A stretch of 46,849 nt of DNA from Microcoleus sp. CSU_2_2. Its GTDB lineage: Bacteria; Cyanobacteriota; Cyanobacteriia; Cyanobacteriales; Microcoleaceae. The notes beneath the pieces were generated by a model. That model worked only from the letters and a program-made list of their open reading frames with translations, was not told the DNA's origin and did no database searches. The translations under genes were made by a program, and so were the position numbers. The stretch's first letter is position 1, and each line of letters begins with the position of its first letter. Of this stretch, positions 1 through 7,489 are shown piece by piece. The DNA lies in assembly GCA_012035135.1 (NCBI GenBank), contig JAAUPI010000009.1, positions 1 through 46,849 on the forward strand. Reading direction: 5' to 3'.

Positions 1-14
1 TAATCTCGTAAATG

Positions 15-122
15 TAGTAAATGTAGGGTGCGTCGCTACGAACAACTCTCGTTGCTATTGGGAGATCTCATAGCGACGCACCATACCAATTATAACGGGG
101 ATGGGAAACCCGGATTTGGTAT
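15..122. repeat. 108-bp palindromic (MITE-like) element, copy A
   Basis: This stretch is identical, in inverted orientation, to 44712-44819. It contains two stem-loops. One has 12-bp arms at 27-38 and 71-82 (GGTGCGTCGCTA and its complement). The other lies at 83-122 with ATACCAA/TTGGTAT arms. It ends exactly at the stop codon of the znuB gene on the minus strand, so it may also act as that gene's 3' structure. Related palindromes with the same GGTGCGTCGC arms occur at 5791-5850 and 30285-30340. Confidence 0.85.
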
Positions 123-961
123 TATTCTCCTTTCTTTCTAGTCAAAATTCCTTGACTGGGACTCAACAGCAAAGCCAATAAAAATAACCCAAAAATCACC
201 AGGACGATCGCCGCCCCAGACGGCATATTCAAATAATAACTAAGATACATACCTGTAACGCTGGCTAAAATTCCAATAATTGCTCCCAATCCCATCATTA
301 AATGTAACTCTTTAACTAACAAATACGCAGTAATTCCCGGCCCAATTAACAGCGAAATTACTAACAGCCCCCCCACAGTTTGCAAACTCGCCACAATCGT
401 CAGCGTAATCGCCGAAATCATCCCCAAATAAATTTTTTTTACAGGCAAACCGCTAGCTTGCGCTCCCAGTGGGTCAAAAGTATAAAATAACAGTTCTTTG
501 TAAAACACTTTCACCGCTACCAAAATTATCAAAGTTGTGACAAAAGTTTGCTGTACGTCAGACGGTGCAACTGACAAAATATTGCCAAACAAAAAACCAT
601 CCAGATCTAACTTTGTTGTCCGCAAAAAACTAATCAGGGTGATACTAATTGCTAAAAAAGTAGATAAAATTAATGCCATGATCGCATCAATCTTAATCCG
701 CGATTGTGACTGAATCCACACCATAATTGCAGTGCTGATAATTCCCGATATAAAAGCACCGATCGCAATATTGAAGCCCAAAGCAAAAGCCACAGGCAAT
801 CCCGCTAAAACTGAATGGGCGATCGTGTCAACCATCATGCCCATTTGCTGTACAATTAAATAGGAGCCGACCACCGCGCAGAGAATTCCTAGCAAAATGC
901 CGATCGCGATCGCATTTCGCATAAACTCAAATTGCAGCGGCTCAATTAGTATGTTTAACAT
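122..961 (-). CDS. znuB: Zinc ABC transporter permease (ABC-3 family)
   Basis: This 279-residue integral membrane protein has about seven to eight hydrophobic segments and the usual length of the ABC-3 permeases (ZnuB/MntB/TroB). The region around QQMGMMVDTIAHSVLAGLP and the late LLVISLLIGPGITAYLL segment are typical of the family. It would form the inner-membrane channel for a divalent metal delivered by ZnuA and driven by ZnuC. The znuC gene lies upstream on the same strand across a gap of about 140 bp, so the two are probably co-transcribed. Zinc rather than manganese is inferred from the third histidine ligand in the nearby binding protein, the Zur-like operators and the COG0523 GTPase neighbour. 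Confidence 0.9.
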   Translation of the reverse strand: MLNILIEPLQFEFMRNAIAIGILLGILCAVVGSYLIVQQMGMMVDTIAHSVLAGLPVAFALGFNIAIGAFISGIISTAIMVWIQSQSRIKIDAIMALILSTFLAISITLISFLRTTKLDLDGFLFGNILSVAPSDVQQTFVTTLIILVAVKVFYKELLFYTFDPLGAQASGLPVKKIYLGMISAITLTIVASLQTVGGLLVISLLIGPGITAYLLVKELHLMMGLGAIIGILASVTGMYLSYYLNMPSGAAIVLVIFGLFLLALLLSPSQGILTRKKGE

Positions 962-1103
962 TTAATTACCTTGATATCTCGATCGGACAAGCGAGGCATA
1001 GCCTCTATATCTGCGTTACCAGGCTCCAGCCTGGTAACGAGTAAAAATTATATTGTCTGCGTAAATATGGGAGATCTGCGATGAAAAATAACTCCCCTTT
1101 CGC

Positions 1104-1823
1104 TCACGCAGAAACTAAACTTAAATCGTATCCATAAGCCTTTTGAATATTCTTGGCAGTCAGCACTTCCCCGCTGGAACCGATGGCAATTAACTGCTTA
1201 TTCAGCAACAATAAATTATCATATTTTTTTAAAGTTTCCCCTAAATTGTGACTGATTACTAACAAAGTCTTATTTTCCGATTTCAATTCGGCAAAAATAT
1301 CAAAAATAATCTCTTCTGTCGCTTTGTCGATCGCATTAAAAGGCTCGTCAAAAAAGAATAAATCGGCTTGTTGGGCGATCGCCCTTGCTAAGAAAATCCG
1401 TTGTTGCTGTCCGCCGGAAAGTTCGCCAATTTGCCGATCGCGCAAATCCCACATTCCCACCCGTTGCAAAGCGGCTTTTACCAATTCTTGTGACTGACGA
1501 GAGGGCGATCGAAACCAACCAGTCTGGACAGTTCGCGCCATCATCACCGCATTCCACACCGTAATCGGATAATCCCAGTCAATTTGCGATCGCTGCGGCA
1601 CGTAAGCCACCCGCTGCAACTGTTCCTTCAACAACCGCCCCTGATATTTCACCCTCCCCCGACAAGCCGGAATCAATCCCAGCATAGCTTTCACCATCGT
1701 GCTTTTCCCAGCGCCGTTGGGCCCGAATACCCCCGTTAATTGACCGGGATCTATATGGAAATTGATGCTGTTGAGGGCCGAAATCCCTCGATAGTTGACA
1801 GCCAAGTCTTGCACTTCTAGCAT
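1104..1823 (-). CDS. znuC: Zinc ABC transporter ATP-binding protein
   Basis: This 239-residue ABC ATPase has Walker A GPNGAGKST near residue 35, the signature LSGGQQQR near 135, Walker B LFFFDEP near 155 and a switch histidine in LLVISHN. It powers metal import through the ZnuB permease encoded just downstream. The start at 1823 lies 66 nt from the palindrome at 1889-1901. A Zur-type regulator bound there could control both this operon and the divergent znuA 5' fragment. In an MntABC-type system the gene would be called mntA; zinc is favoured by context. Confidence 0.9.
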   Translation of the reverse strand: MLEVQDLAVNYRGISALNSINFHIDPGQLTGVFGPNGAGKSTMVKAMLGLIPACRGRVKYQGRLLKEQLQRVAYVPQRSQIDWDYPITVWNAVMMARTVQTGWFRSPSRQSQELVKAALQRVGMWDLRDRQIGELSGGQQQRIFLARAIAQQADLFFFDEPFNAIDKATEEIIFDIFAELKSENKTLLVISHNLGETLKKYDNLLLLNKQLIAIGSSGEVLTAKNIQKAYGYDLSLVSA

Positions 1824-1866
1824 AATTGGAGATTTTGAGAACCATTCTTGTTTGCAGCTACTAGAA

Positions 1867-2087
1867 TAGGATAACTCGAAAAACCAATAACGATTATCGT
1901 TCCAAAGGTAAAAATGTTAAAGAACTTGCCAGGAAAAACCCGCAGATTTGGCAGCGCTGCTGTTTTGGCACTTGGCATCGGATTGGCTGGATGCAGTGGA
2001 AGCCCCCAAGCCAGCAATCCGGTGTCAGAGAGTCCCGCAGCGACTCAAACCCAAGCCAGCCCGGCCGCTAACTTGCCAAAAGTAGTC
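1867..2087 (+). repeat. 221-bp duplication of the znuA promoter and 5' end, copy 1
   Basis: This segment matches 4668-4888 over its full length with only scattered substitutions. It covers the Zur-like palindrome, the ribosome binding site and the first 58 codons of znuA. The match stops abruptly at 2087. The next sequence carries a 15-bp string (ATCGCCCGCGGCTCC, 2093-2107) that recurs at 4583-4597, just in front of the second copy. The layout suggests that the GTPase/WD40 segment arrived inside an ancestral divergent znuCB/znuA locus. Confidence 0.9.
1889..1901. promoter_or_regulatory. Zur-like operator between znuC and the znuA fragment
   Basis: AACGATTATCGTT is a perfect 13-bp palindrome in the divergent promoter region. 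It resembles the AT-rich inverted repeats bound by Fur-family zinc regulators. The same palindrome precedes the intact znuA at 4690-4702. Assignment to Zur is inferred from gene content. Confidence 0.55.
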
Positions 2088-2141
2088 AGTCGATCGCCCG
2101 CGGCTCCTACTAACTACTTGTCTCCCCCTTTTTTTTCTTGA
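1914..2141 (+). pseudogene. Truncated znuA 5' fragment
   Basis: The first 58 codons encode a lipoprotein signal peptide (LALGIGLAGCSG lipobox) and a Ser/Pro/Ala-rich linker. They are nearly identical to the start of the intact znuA at 4715. After codon 58 similarity ends and the frame runs through unrelated sequence to a stop at 2139-2141, giving 75 residues with no metal-binding domain. The promoter palindrome and ribosome binding site (AAAGG) are kept, so a small lipoprotein could still be made under zinc control. I read it as a leftover of a duplication. Confidence 0.8.
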
Positions 2142-2434
2142 ATTTGAGCTTACCACTTTTCTTTTATTTACACAAATTATTCAGACGCGCTATGTATCAA
2201 AAAAACATTCTCCCCGCGCTGTCTGCATCTCGATTTGCGAGGCAATTAAAGACCAATTTAGAGCATCCAAGTCTTGAGAATTAATTGCTAGAAAACCTAG
2301 AGATTTATCTATGATAGTCCACAAGTATTATTTGATCTGTTTTTGGTAAAACCCGCCCTTACAGTCTCCAGCGAACACTTTATTAACATTATTTAATATT
2401 GTTGCTGTTGCCAGCCTGTGTGGTGTAAGATACC
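2142..2434. other. Intergenic region upstream of the COG0523 gene
   Basis: About 290 bp lie between the znuA fragment and the Zur-like box. I see no convincing gene or strong hairpin here. It probably carries promoter sequence for the GTPase gene. Confidence 0.5.
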
Positions 2435-2447
2435 GATAATGGTTATC
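2435..2447. promoter_or_regulatory. Zur-like operator upstream of the COG0523 GTPase
   Basis: GATAA-TGG-TTATC is a perfect inverted repeat 25 bp before the start codon at 2472. Its GATAA/TTATC half-sites match the general form of zinc-regulator boxes in cyanobacteria. This would place the metallochaperone gene in the same zinc-starvation regulon as znuA and znuCB. Confidence 0.6.
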
Positions 2448-2471
2448 ATTGTACAATAATCGAGGTCAAGT

Positions 2472-3443
2472 ATGGTGACTGCTGGGGCGATCGAATCAGT
2501 TCCTGTTACCGTTCTCACAGGATATCTGGGTGCAGGCAAAACTACGCTACTGAACCACATCTTAACACAGGAACATGGCAAAAAAGTTGCAGTAATCGTC
2601 AATGAATTCGGCGAAGTAGGCATCGACAACCAACTGATAATTGATGTCGATGAAGAAATTTTTGAAATGAACAATGGCTGCATTTGCTGTACAGTCCGAG
2701 GCGATTTAATTCGGATTATCGGTAACTTGATGAAGCGACGAGAAAAATTCGACCACATAGTCATCGAAACCACAGGTATAGCCGACCCTGCACCCGTAAT
2801 TCAGACATTTTTTGTAGACGAAGATATGCAGAACAAATTGCGGCTAGATGCAGTTGTCACCGTAGTCGATGCCAAGCACATCTATCAGCACTGGGACGCC
2901 GAAGAAATCCAAGAACAAATTGCTTTTGCCGACGTGATTTTGCTCAACAAAAGTGACTTAGTAACTGAGGAAGAATTAGCAGAATTAGAGAAGCGAACCC
3001 GCGCCATGAATGCAATGGCAAAAATCCACCGCACCCACAACTCTGAATTAGAAATTAATGCTTTGTTGGGCATCAAAGCATTTGATTTAAACCGGGCATT
3101 AGAAATCGAACCGGACTTTTTGAGCGTACACGTTCACGAACATGATGCAACAGTAAAATCAATAGCAATAGTAGAACCCGGTGCTATTGACGGCAACAAA
3201 TTTAGCGATTGGATCGGCGAATTGCTGCGAACTCAAGGCCCGGATATCTTTCGGACCAAAGGCATCTTAAATATTGCAGGAGAAGACAAGCGATTTGTTT
3301 TTCAAGGAGTGCATATGCTGTTTGACGGCCGACCGGATAGAGCCTGGAAAGCTACCGAAACTCCGAAAAATGAGCTTGTATTCATCGGGCGCAACTTAAA
3401 TGAAAATCAATTGCGAGAGGATTTCCGTGGGTGTCTAGTTTAA
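2472..3443 (+). CDS. COG0523 (CobW-like) GTPase, putative zinc metallochaperone
   Basis: This 323-residue G3E-family P-loop GTPase has Walker A GYLGAGKT near residue 17. It also has the invariant metal-binding CICC motif in NGCICCTVRGDL near residue 68, ETTGIADP, and the guanine-specificity motif NKSD near residue 157. A C-terminal CobW_C domain contains the metal-ligand-like HVHEHD stretch. Family members use GTP to hand metal to target proteins, and those in Zur regulons are linked to zinc. The start is supported by GAGG upstream and the Zur-like box at 2435. The stop overlaps the start of the next gene by 13 bp, so translation is probably coupled. Confidence 0.9.
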   Translation: MVTAGAIESVPVTVLTGYLGAGKTTLLNHILTQEHGKKVAVIVNEFGEVGIDNQLIIDVDEEIFEMNNGCICCTVRGDLIRIIGNLMKRREKFDHIVIETTGIADPAPVIQTFFVDEDMQNKLRLDAVVTVVDAKHIYQHWDAEEIQEQIAFADVILLNKSDLVTEEELAELEKRTRAMNAMAKIHRTHNSELEINALLGIKAFDLNRALEIEPDFLSVHVHEHDATVKSIAIVEPGAIDGNKFSDWIGELLRTQGPDIFRTKGILNIAGEDKRFVFQGVHMLFDGRPDRAWKATETPKNELVFIGRNLNENQLREDFRGCLV

Positions 3444-4540
3444 AAGAAACGGGCAAAAAAAAGAGCGGTAGCAGCAAACAAACCCTGCAATTTCACGCTA
3501 AAGAAATGCTGTCTGACTACGTAACTGCTGTTACTTGGTCGCCAGACGGCAAAACTTTGGCGGTTAGTTCCGCTGCGGGCGAAGTGATGCTAGCGACAGT
3601 AGGGGCAATTAATGAATTGTCCTTACAACCGCTGCAAACGGCCACAGGAAAATCGGCAGATTGCTTGTCTTTTTCCTCCGACAGTCAACTCCTAGCTGCG
3701 GGAGGACAAGACGGAAAAGTGCGAATTTGGCGCACCGATTCGGGCGAATTAATTGCTGAGTTGGATAACAAGCGGGTGTGGGTTGATAAGTTAGCTTGGA
3801 GTCCCAACTGCAACCAGTTAGCTTTCAGTATCAGCCGTGGCGTTCAAGTCTGGAATGCGGACGATAATATTGTTGAGGTAACGCTGAATTTTGAAGCATC
3901 TTCGGTGCTAGACTTGGCTTGGCATCCAGTTGCTAAATATCTGGCAGTTAGTGGCTATCAAGGCGTTAAAGTCTGGAACGGCGAAGACTGGGACGAAGAC
4001 CCGCACGTCTTGTCAGTACCGTCTGCAACAGGTGCAATTTCTTGGTCGCTACAAGGGCAATATTTAGCTTGTGGCAATATCGACAACACCCTAATTGTTA
4101 ATGAATGGGGCAGTTCTCAACCATGGATAATGCAGGGGTTTCCGGGGAAAGTTCGAGAGTTAGCTTGGTCCGATCGAACTAATTCTTTGGGTGCACCTTT
4201 GTTAGCTGCTTCGAGTTCTCAAGGGATTTCTGTTTGGGAAAGAGACGCTGATGAAAGTGTCGGTTGGGAAGGTTGGGCGTTAGAGGTGCATGAAAATGTG
4301 GTAAATGCGATCGCCTTTCAACCTACCACATTTTTATTAGCTTCGGCAGCCGCAGACGATCGAGTTTGTTTGTGGAAGCAAGCAAAAGAATTGCTGCAAA
4401 TTCTGGAGGGTGCCGATGGAGGTTTTTCTTGTCTTGCATGGCATCCTCAAGGTCAATTTCTCGCAGCAGGCGGATGCGGTGGTGAATTGATTGTTTGGGC
4501 AAAATCAATCCGGGGAAAAGGATTCAGTAGGGTCCCCTGA
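3431..4540 (+). CDS. WD40-repeat protein coupled to the COG0523 GTPase
   Basis: The 369-residue protein starts at a GTG inside the end of the GTPase gene, with AGAGG as ribosome binding site. It contains about seven WD40 repeats, visible as recurring (V/L)W endings such as VRIWRTD, VQVWNAD, VKVWNG, ISVWERD, VCLWKQA and LIVWAK. It would fold as a seven-bladed beta-propeller, usually a protein-binding platform. There is no signal peptide, so it is probably cytoplasmic. Overlap with the GTPase suggests it acts with the metallochaperone, for example as a docking partner. Its exact role is unknown. Confidence 0.85.
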   Translation: MSSLKETGKKKSGSSKQTLQFHAKEMLSDYVTAVTWSPDGKTLAVSSAAGEVMLATVGAINELSLQPLQTATGKSADCLSFSSDSQLLAAGGQDGKVRIWRTDSGELIAELDNKRVWVDKLAWSPNCNQLAFSISRGVQVWNADDNIVEVTLNFEASSVLDLAWHPVAKYLAVSGYQGVKVWNGEDWDEDPHVLSVPSATGAISWSLQGQYLACGNIDNTLIVNEWGSSQPWIMQGFPGKVRELAWSDRTNSLGAPLLAASSSQGISVWERDADESVGWEGWALEVHENVVNAIAFQPTTFLLASAAADDRVCLWKQAKELLQILEGADGGFSCLAWHPQGQFLAAGGCGGELIVWAKSIRGKGFSRVP

Positions 4541-4667
4541 CGCAGGGAGTCGGCAGTTGAAACCGATGCAGGCGGTGTTCTCATCGCCCGCGGCTCCCGC
4601 AAGTCATCCGATTTTCACCCCCAGCTACACTTCCCTTTCGTCCCTCTCTAAGAGACTAAGAAATAAG

Positions 4668-4888
4668 TAGGATAACTCGAAAAACCAATAACGATTATCG
4701 TTCCAAAGGTAAAAATGTTAAAGAACTTGTCAGAAAAAACCCGCAGATTCGGAAGTGTGGCTGTTTTCGCACTTGGCATCGGACTGGCTGGATGCAGTGG
4801 AAGCCCCCAAGCCAGCAATCCGGTGTCAGAGAGTCCCACGGCGACTCAAACCCAAGCCAGCCCGGCCGCCAACTTGCTAAAAGTAGTG
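4668..4888 (+). repeat. 221-bp znuA 5' duplication, copy 2 (intact gene)
   Basis: This is the partner of 1867-2087. It lies in the same orientation about 2.8 kb away and continues into the complete znuA gene. Confidence 0.9.
4690..4702. promoter_or_regulatory. Zur-like operator upstream of znuA
   Basis: The palindrome AACGATTATCGTT lies 12 bp before the znuA start codon, within the duplicated segment. It is close enough to the ribosome binding site for a bound repressor to block transcription or an elongating polymerase. Confidence 0.55.
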
Positions 4889-5755
4889 GCCACTACTGGT
4901 GTTATTTGCGACATCACGAAAGAAATTGCCGAAAGTTCGATAGACACCACCTGTTTAATTAAGCCCGGAGACGACCCCCACGCCTATCAAACCAAGCCGG
5001 AAGACCGCAAAGCCATTGAAACGAGCAATCTGATTTTGTATGGCGGTTACGACCACGAACCCAGTATCATTAAACTGATCAAATCTAGTACCAATTCCGC
5101 GCCCAAAATCGCCGTCCACGAACTCGCCGTTCCCAAACCGCTAATCGGCGAACACGAGCACGGCCCCGAAGAAAAAGCTGAAACCAAACCGCATACAGAA
5201 AGCGAAAAAGTTCCCGACCCTCACGTTTGGCATAATCCTCAAAATGGCATCCGTATGGTAGAAACTATTCGCGACGAATTGAAAAAAGTTTCTCCTAGCA
5301 ATGCTGAACTTTATACCAAAAATGCAGCAAAATTAACAGAAGATTTGCAAAAATTAGATACTTGGATTAAAGCTCAAATTGCGACGATTCCGGCAGAAAA
5401 ACGCAAGTTAGTAACTACTCACGATGCTCTGAGTTACTATGCAAATGCTTACGGTTTGGAGATTGCTGGAGCTTTGCAGGGTGTGACTACAGAGGAACAG
5501 CCAACAGCAGCCAGAATTGCCGAATTATCTTCGGAAATTAAGTCCGCAGGAGTCCCGACAATTTTTGCCGAAACGACGACTAATCCGAAGTTGATGGAGA
5601 CTGTGGCTAGGGAGGCAAATGTCAAAATTTCGGACAAGGAACTCTACAGCGACGAGTTGGGCAGTCCTGGTAGCGGTGCTGATACTTATGAGGGGATGCT
5701 GAAAACTAATACTTGCGCGATTACTTCTGGGCTCGGCGGCAATTGTAGTCCCTAA
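4715..5755 (+). CDS. znuA: Zinc-binding lipoprotein of the ZnuABC importer
   Basis: This 346-residue cluster A-I (SBP_bac_9) solute-binding protein begins with a lipoprotein signal peptide and lipobox LAGC near residue 26. Likely ligands are His in DDPHAYQ, His in DPHVWHN, His in TTHDALSYY and Asp in YSDELG. A His at the third position is typical of zinc binders, whereas manganese binders usually have Glu there. A charged loop with several His residues (HEHGPEE to KPHTESEK, about residues 145-165) precedes the second ligand, as in other ZnuA proteins. AAAGG precedes the ATG. The gene is separated from znuCB by the GTPase/WD40 pair. Confidence 0.9.
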   Translation: MLKNLSEKTRRFGSVAVFALGIGLAGCSGSPQASNPVSESPTATQTQASPAANLLKVVATTGVICDITKEIAESSIDTTCLIKPGDDPHAYQTKPEDRKAIETSNLILYGGYDHEPSIIKLIKSSTNSAPKIAVHELAVPKPLIGEHEHGPEEKAETKPHTESEKVPDPHVWHNPQNGIRMVETIRDELKKVSPSNAELYTKNAAKLTEDLQKLDTWIKAQIATIPAEKRKLVTTHDALSYYANAYGLEIAGALQGVTTEEQPTAARIAELSSEIKSAGVPTIFAETTTNPKLMETVAREANVKISDKELYSDELGSPGSGADTYEGMLKTNTCAITSGLGGNCSP

Positions 5756-5790
5756 TCAATTTTGGATTTTGGATTTAGGATTGCTATAGT

Positions 5791-5850
5791 AAGGTGCGTC
5801 GATCGAAAGAATCTGCAATTTGTACCGAACATCTGACGGCGACGCACCTT
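5791..5850. repeat. GGTGCGTCG palindromic repeat
   Basis: Arms AAGGTGCGTCG (5791-5801) and CGACGCACCTT (5840-5850) form an 11-bp stem around a 38-nt loop just after znuA. A half copy (TATAGTAAGGTGCGT) follows at about 5877. It belongs to the same family as 15-122. It may serve as a 3' structure for znuA and for the convergent gene that follows. Confidence 0.7.
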
Positions 5851-5905
5851 AGAAACCTCACTTTCTTGAAAACCAGTATAGTAAGGTGCGTTGCCTCTGA
5901 GAAAA

Positions 5906-6166
5906 TTAAGGCAAATTTTCCTCATCCGTACTAGGAGGTTTTTGACCAATTCCCAAGTTTTTCTTAGAGGATTTTAAATCCTTCCACAGCACCTTAATAT
6001 CTTTATAGGCTTTTTCCGCGCTGATTTTCCCGCCCGTTTCCAGCGAGCAAATGTATGTTATTTTCTGAGCAAACTCCTGCAAGTTGGCATTAAACGCCAA
6101 ATTTTCCGGCGTGAAATCACCGTAGTAGCGATGGCGAGGATGTAAAAAATCTTCCCGCTCTTTCAT
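5906..6166 (-). CDS. Conserved cyanobacterial small protein (DUF7219-like)
   Basis: This 86-residue soluble protein contains HPRHRYYGDFTPENLAFNAN and a predicted helical second half (EFAQKITYICSLETGGKISAEKAYKDIK). This pattern matches a small protein family I recall from many cyanobacteria (DUF7219). No catalytic motif or signal peptide is visible and the function is unknown. AGGAGG lies upstream of the start (complement of CCTCCT near 6170), which supports translation. The gene is convergent with znuA. Confidence 0.75.
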   Translation of the reverse strand: MKEREDFLHPRHRYYGDFTPENLAFNANLQEFAQKITYICSLETGGKISAEKAYKDIKVLWKDLKSSKKNLGIGQKPPSTDEENLP

Positions 6167-6368
6167 GGCCCCTCCTAATTCAAGTTTTTGTTTGCGTCTC
6201 TGCTGTCAATATGTGCTGTTTGTACATCGTTTCGCGACGCTAACCTGCTTCTATTCTATGGCACAAGTCGCGATCGCGTTTTTTGCGCTGTACTAGACTC
6301 GATCGATTTCAATTTTAACCTGACATTAGCCATAATTTAACTTTTCTTTAACCTTAACGCACAAAAAT
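6167..6368. other. Intergenic region
   Basis: About 200 bp between the DUF7219-like gene and the terminator hairpin. No gene is seen. It contains HIP1-type sequence (CGCGATCGCG at 6272) and presumably the promoter of the minus-strand small gene. Confidence 0.4.
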
Positions 6369-6393
6369 GGGAGATGCGGACACCGCATCTCCC
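6369..6393 (-). terminator. Rho-independent terminator, probably for smtA
   Basis: An 11-bp perfect stem (GGGAGATGCGG and complement) with a 3-nt loop is followed on the minus strand by ATTTTTGTG. It lies about 240 nt downstream of smtA. Confidence 0.6.
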
Positions 6394-6629
6394 TTGAGAT
6401 CTAGTTTACTGCTTTTTCTTAACTTTTTGGGAAGCCCAGCACTTATCCTAAATCCGGGTTGCTCACCCCCTTTTTGAGCACGGTTGCTCATTTCTCTCCC
6501 TCCCTGTTCTGGGGATTCGGGCTTTTCTCGCCATCTCCCCCTCTCCCCATCAACCGAGAATGAAACAGTCCTGCCCTATCCCCCTCTCCCCATACAGCAT
6601 TAAAAGCGTTTTTTAATCGGGAGTTGAGA

Positions 6630-6797
6630 TTATTTGTGGCATCCGCAGCCGGTGTGACCGCAGCCAGTGCCGTTAGGATGACCCTCAGCGCAGGCGCCCG
6701 AACAGTAGTAGTGACCGCCTTTTTCAATGGCTTCACTGAGGCTGACAATGCACAGGCAAGAAGAACAGGCACATTTCATTTGGGTTACGGTAGTCAT
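6630..6797 (-). CDS. smtA: Bacterial metallothionein SmtA
   Basis: The 55-residue protein has nine cysteines and several histidines in the classic cyanobacterial metallothionein order: KCACSSCLC, then YYCSGACAEGH, then GCGHTGCGCHK at the C terminus. It closely follows the SmtA pattern, which holds four zinc ions in a Cys/His cluster and buffers excess zinc and cadmium in the cytosol. A longer frame is open upstream, but the start at 6797 is chosen because AGGAG lies about 10 nt before it and the N terminus (MTTVTQMKCAC) matches known SmtA proteins. It is divergent from smtB with the operator between them. Confidence 0.95.
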   Translation of the reverse strand: MTTVTQMKCACSSCLCIVSLSEAIEKGGHYYCSGACAEGHPNGTGCGHTGCGCHK

Positions 6798-6833
6798 TTT
6801 TGTGCTCTCCTGGTGGGTGTTTATATTTATATC

Positions 6834-6847
6834 TGAACACATATTCA
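6834..6847. promoter_or_regulatory. SmtB-type operator in the smtA/smtB divergent promoter
   Basis: TGAACACATATTCA has the TGAA...TTCA half-site form of ArsR/SmtB operators. It is followed by a second, overlapping inverted repeat (ACACATA/TATGTGT, 6838-6855). It lies 37 bp upstream of smtA and about 60 bp upstream of smtB. Zinc release of SmtB from this site is expected to turn on smtA. Confidence 0.65.
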
Positions 6848-6905
6848 TGTATGTGTCAAGGTGATGTAAAAAATTTGTTACAAAATCAGTATCGATCGCC
6901 CTAAA

Positions 6906-7343
6906 ATGAAAATGAGAACCAAACCAAATCTGCACAGAATGTCACTCAACCCTGCTGTTAACGAAGTCGCAAATCAGCCCCAAACCGATACACCAATATG
7001 CGATATACCCCACCAAATTAACAGCAATCTAACTAGCAACATCCAAACACAAGTTCTCAACACTCGGAAAGCCCAACGAATGGCAGAGTTTTTCAGCCTT
7101 TTGGGAGATGCAAACCGTCTGCGACTGCTATCAGTTTTGGCAAAGCGAGAACTGTGCGTGTGCGACTTAGCAGCGGCTTTAAGCATGAGTGAATCAGCAG
7201 TATCGCATCAGTTACGGGCATTGCGGGCGATGCGATTGGTCAGTTATCGCAAGCAAGGCCGACAAGTTTTTTACAGTTTGCTCGATAGACACGTTTTGGA
7301 ACTTTATAATGCAGTGGCGGAACATTTAGACGAAGAAGAATAA
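6906..7343 (+). CDS. smtB: ArsR/SmtB-family zinc-responsive repressor
   Basis: This 145-residue winged-helix protein has the core AEFFSLLGDANRLRLLSVLA, the recognition helix SESAVSHQLRALR and the wing YRKQGRQVFYSL. The alpha-5 zinc site is complete: Asp and His in DRHVLELY, then His and Glu in AEHLDEE. An alpha-3N-type site is also possible because of ELCVCD together with a Cys in the N-terminal tail (TPICD). It should repress smtA, and probably itself, until zinc binds. The first ATG at 6906 lacks a clear ribosome binding site; starts at 6912 or 6939 are possible. Confidence 0.92.
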   Translation: MKMRTKPNLHRMSLNPAVNEVANQPQTDTPICDIPHQINSNLTSNIQTQVLNTRKAQRMAEFFSLLGDANRLRLLSVLAKRELCVCDLAAALSMSESAVSHQLRALRAMRLVSYRKQGRQVFYSLLDRHVLELYNAVAEHLDEEE

Positions 7344-7361
7344 GCTTTCAAACACGAATCC

Positions 7362-7418
7362 GGGAAATCTCGGAGGAGAAGCCTACACTTACCCGGCAGG
7401 GAAGTGTAGGTAGTTCAC
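7362..7418 (+). mobile_element. Solo right-end remnant of an IS200/IS605-type element (possible omega-RNA end)
   Basis: GGGAAATCTCGG leads into a hairpin with 9-bp arms (CCTACACTT at 7382-7390, AAGTGTAGG at 7402-7410) followed by TAGTTCAC. The order GGGAA, CTCGG, AGCCT, TTACC, AGG, AGT, AC resembles the sequence after the tnpB stop at 46586-46647. No transposase lies next to it. I infer a decayed or non-autonomous element end just after smtB. Confidence 0.45.
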
Positions 7419-7489
7419 AGAAAACACGCTAAACACGAGTTGGGTATTAAGTTGACACGCTTTGAACAAGACTTAATTTCCTATAAATT

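Noticed and set aside
6488-6772. 94-residue minus-strand open frame overlapping smtA
   Set aside because: It is the shadow of the metallothionein gene in another frame and shows no own family features.
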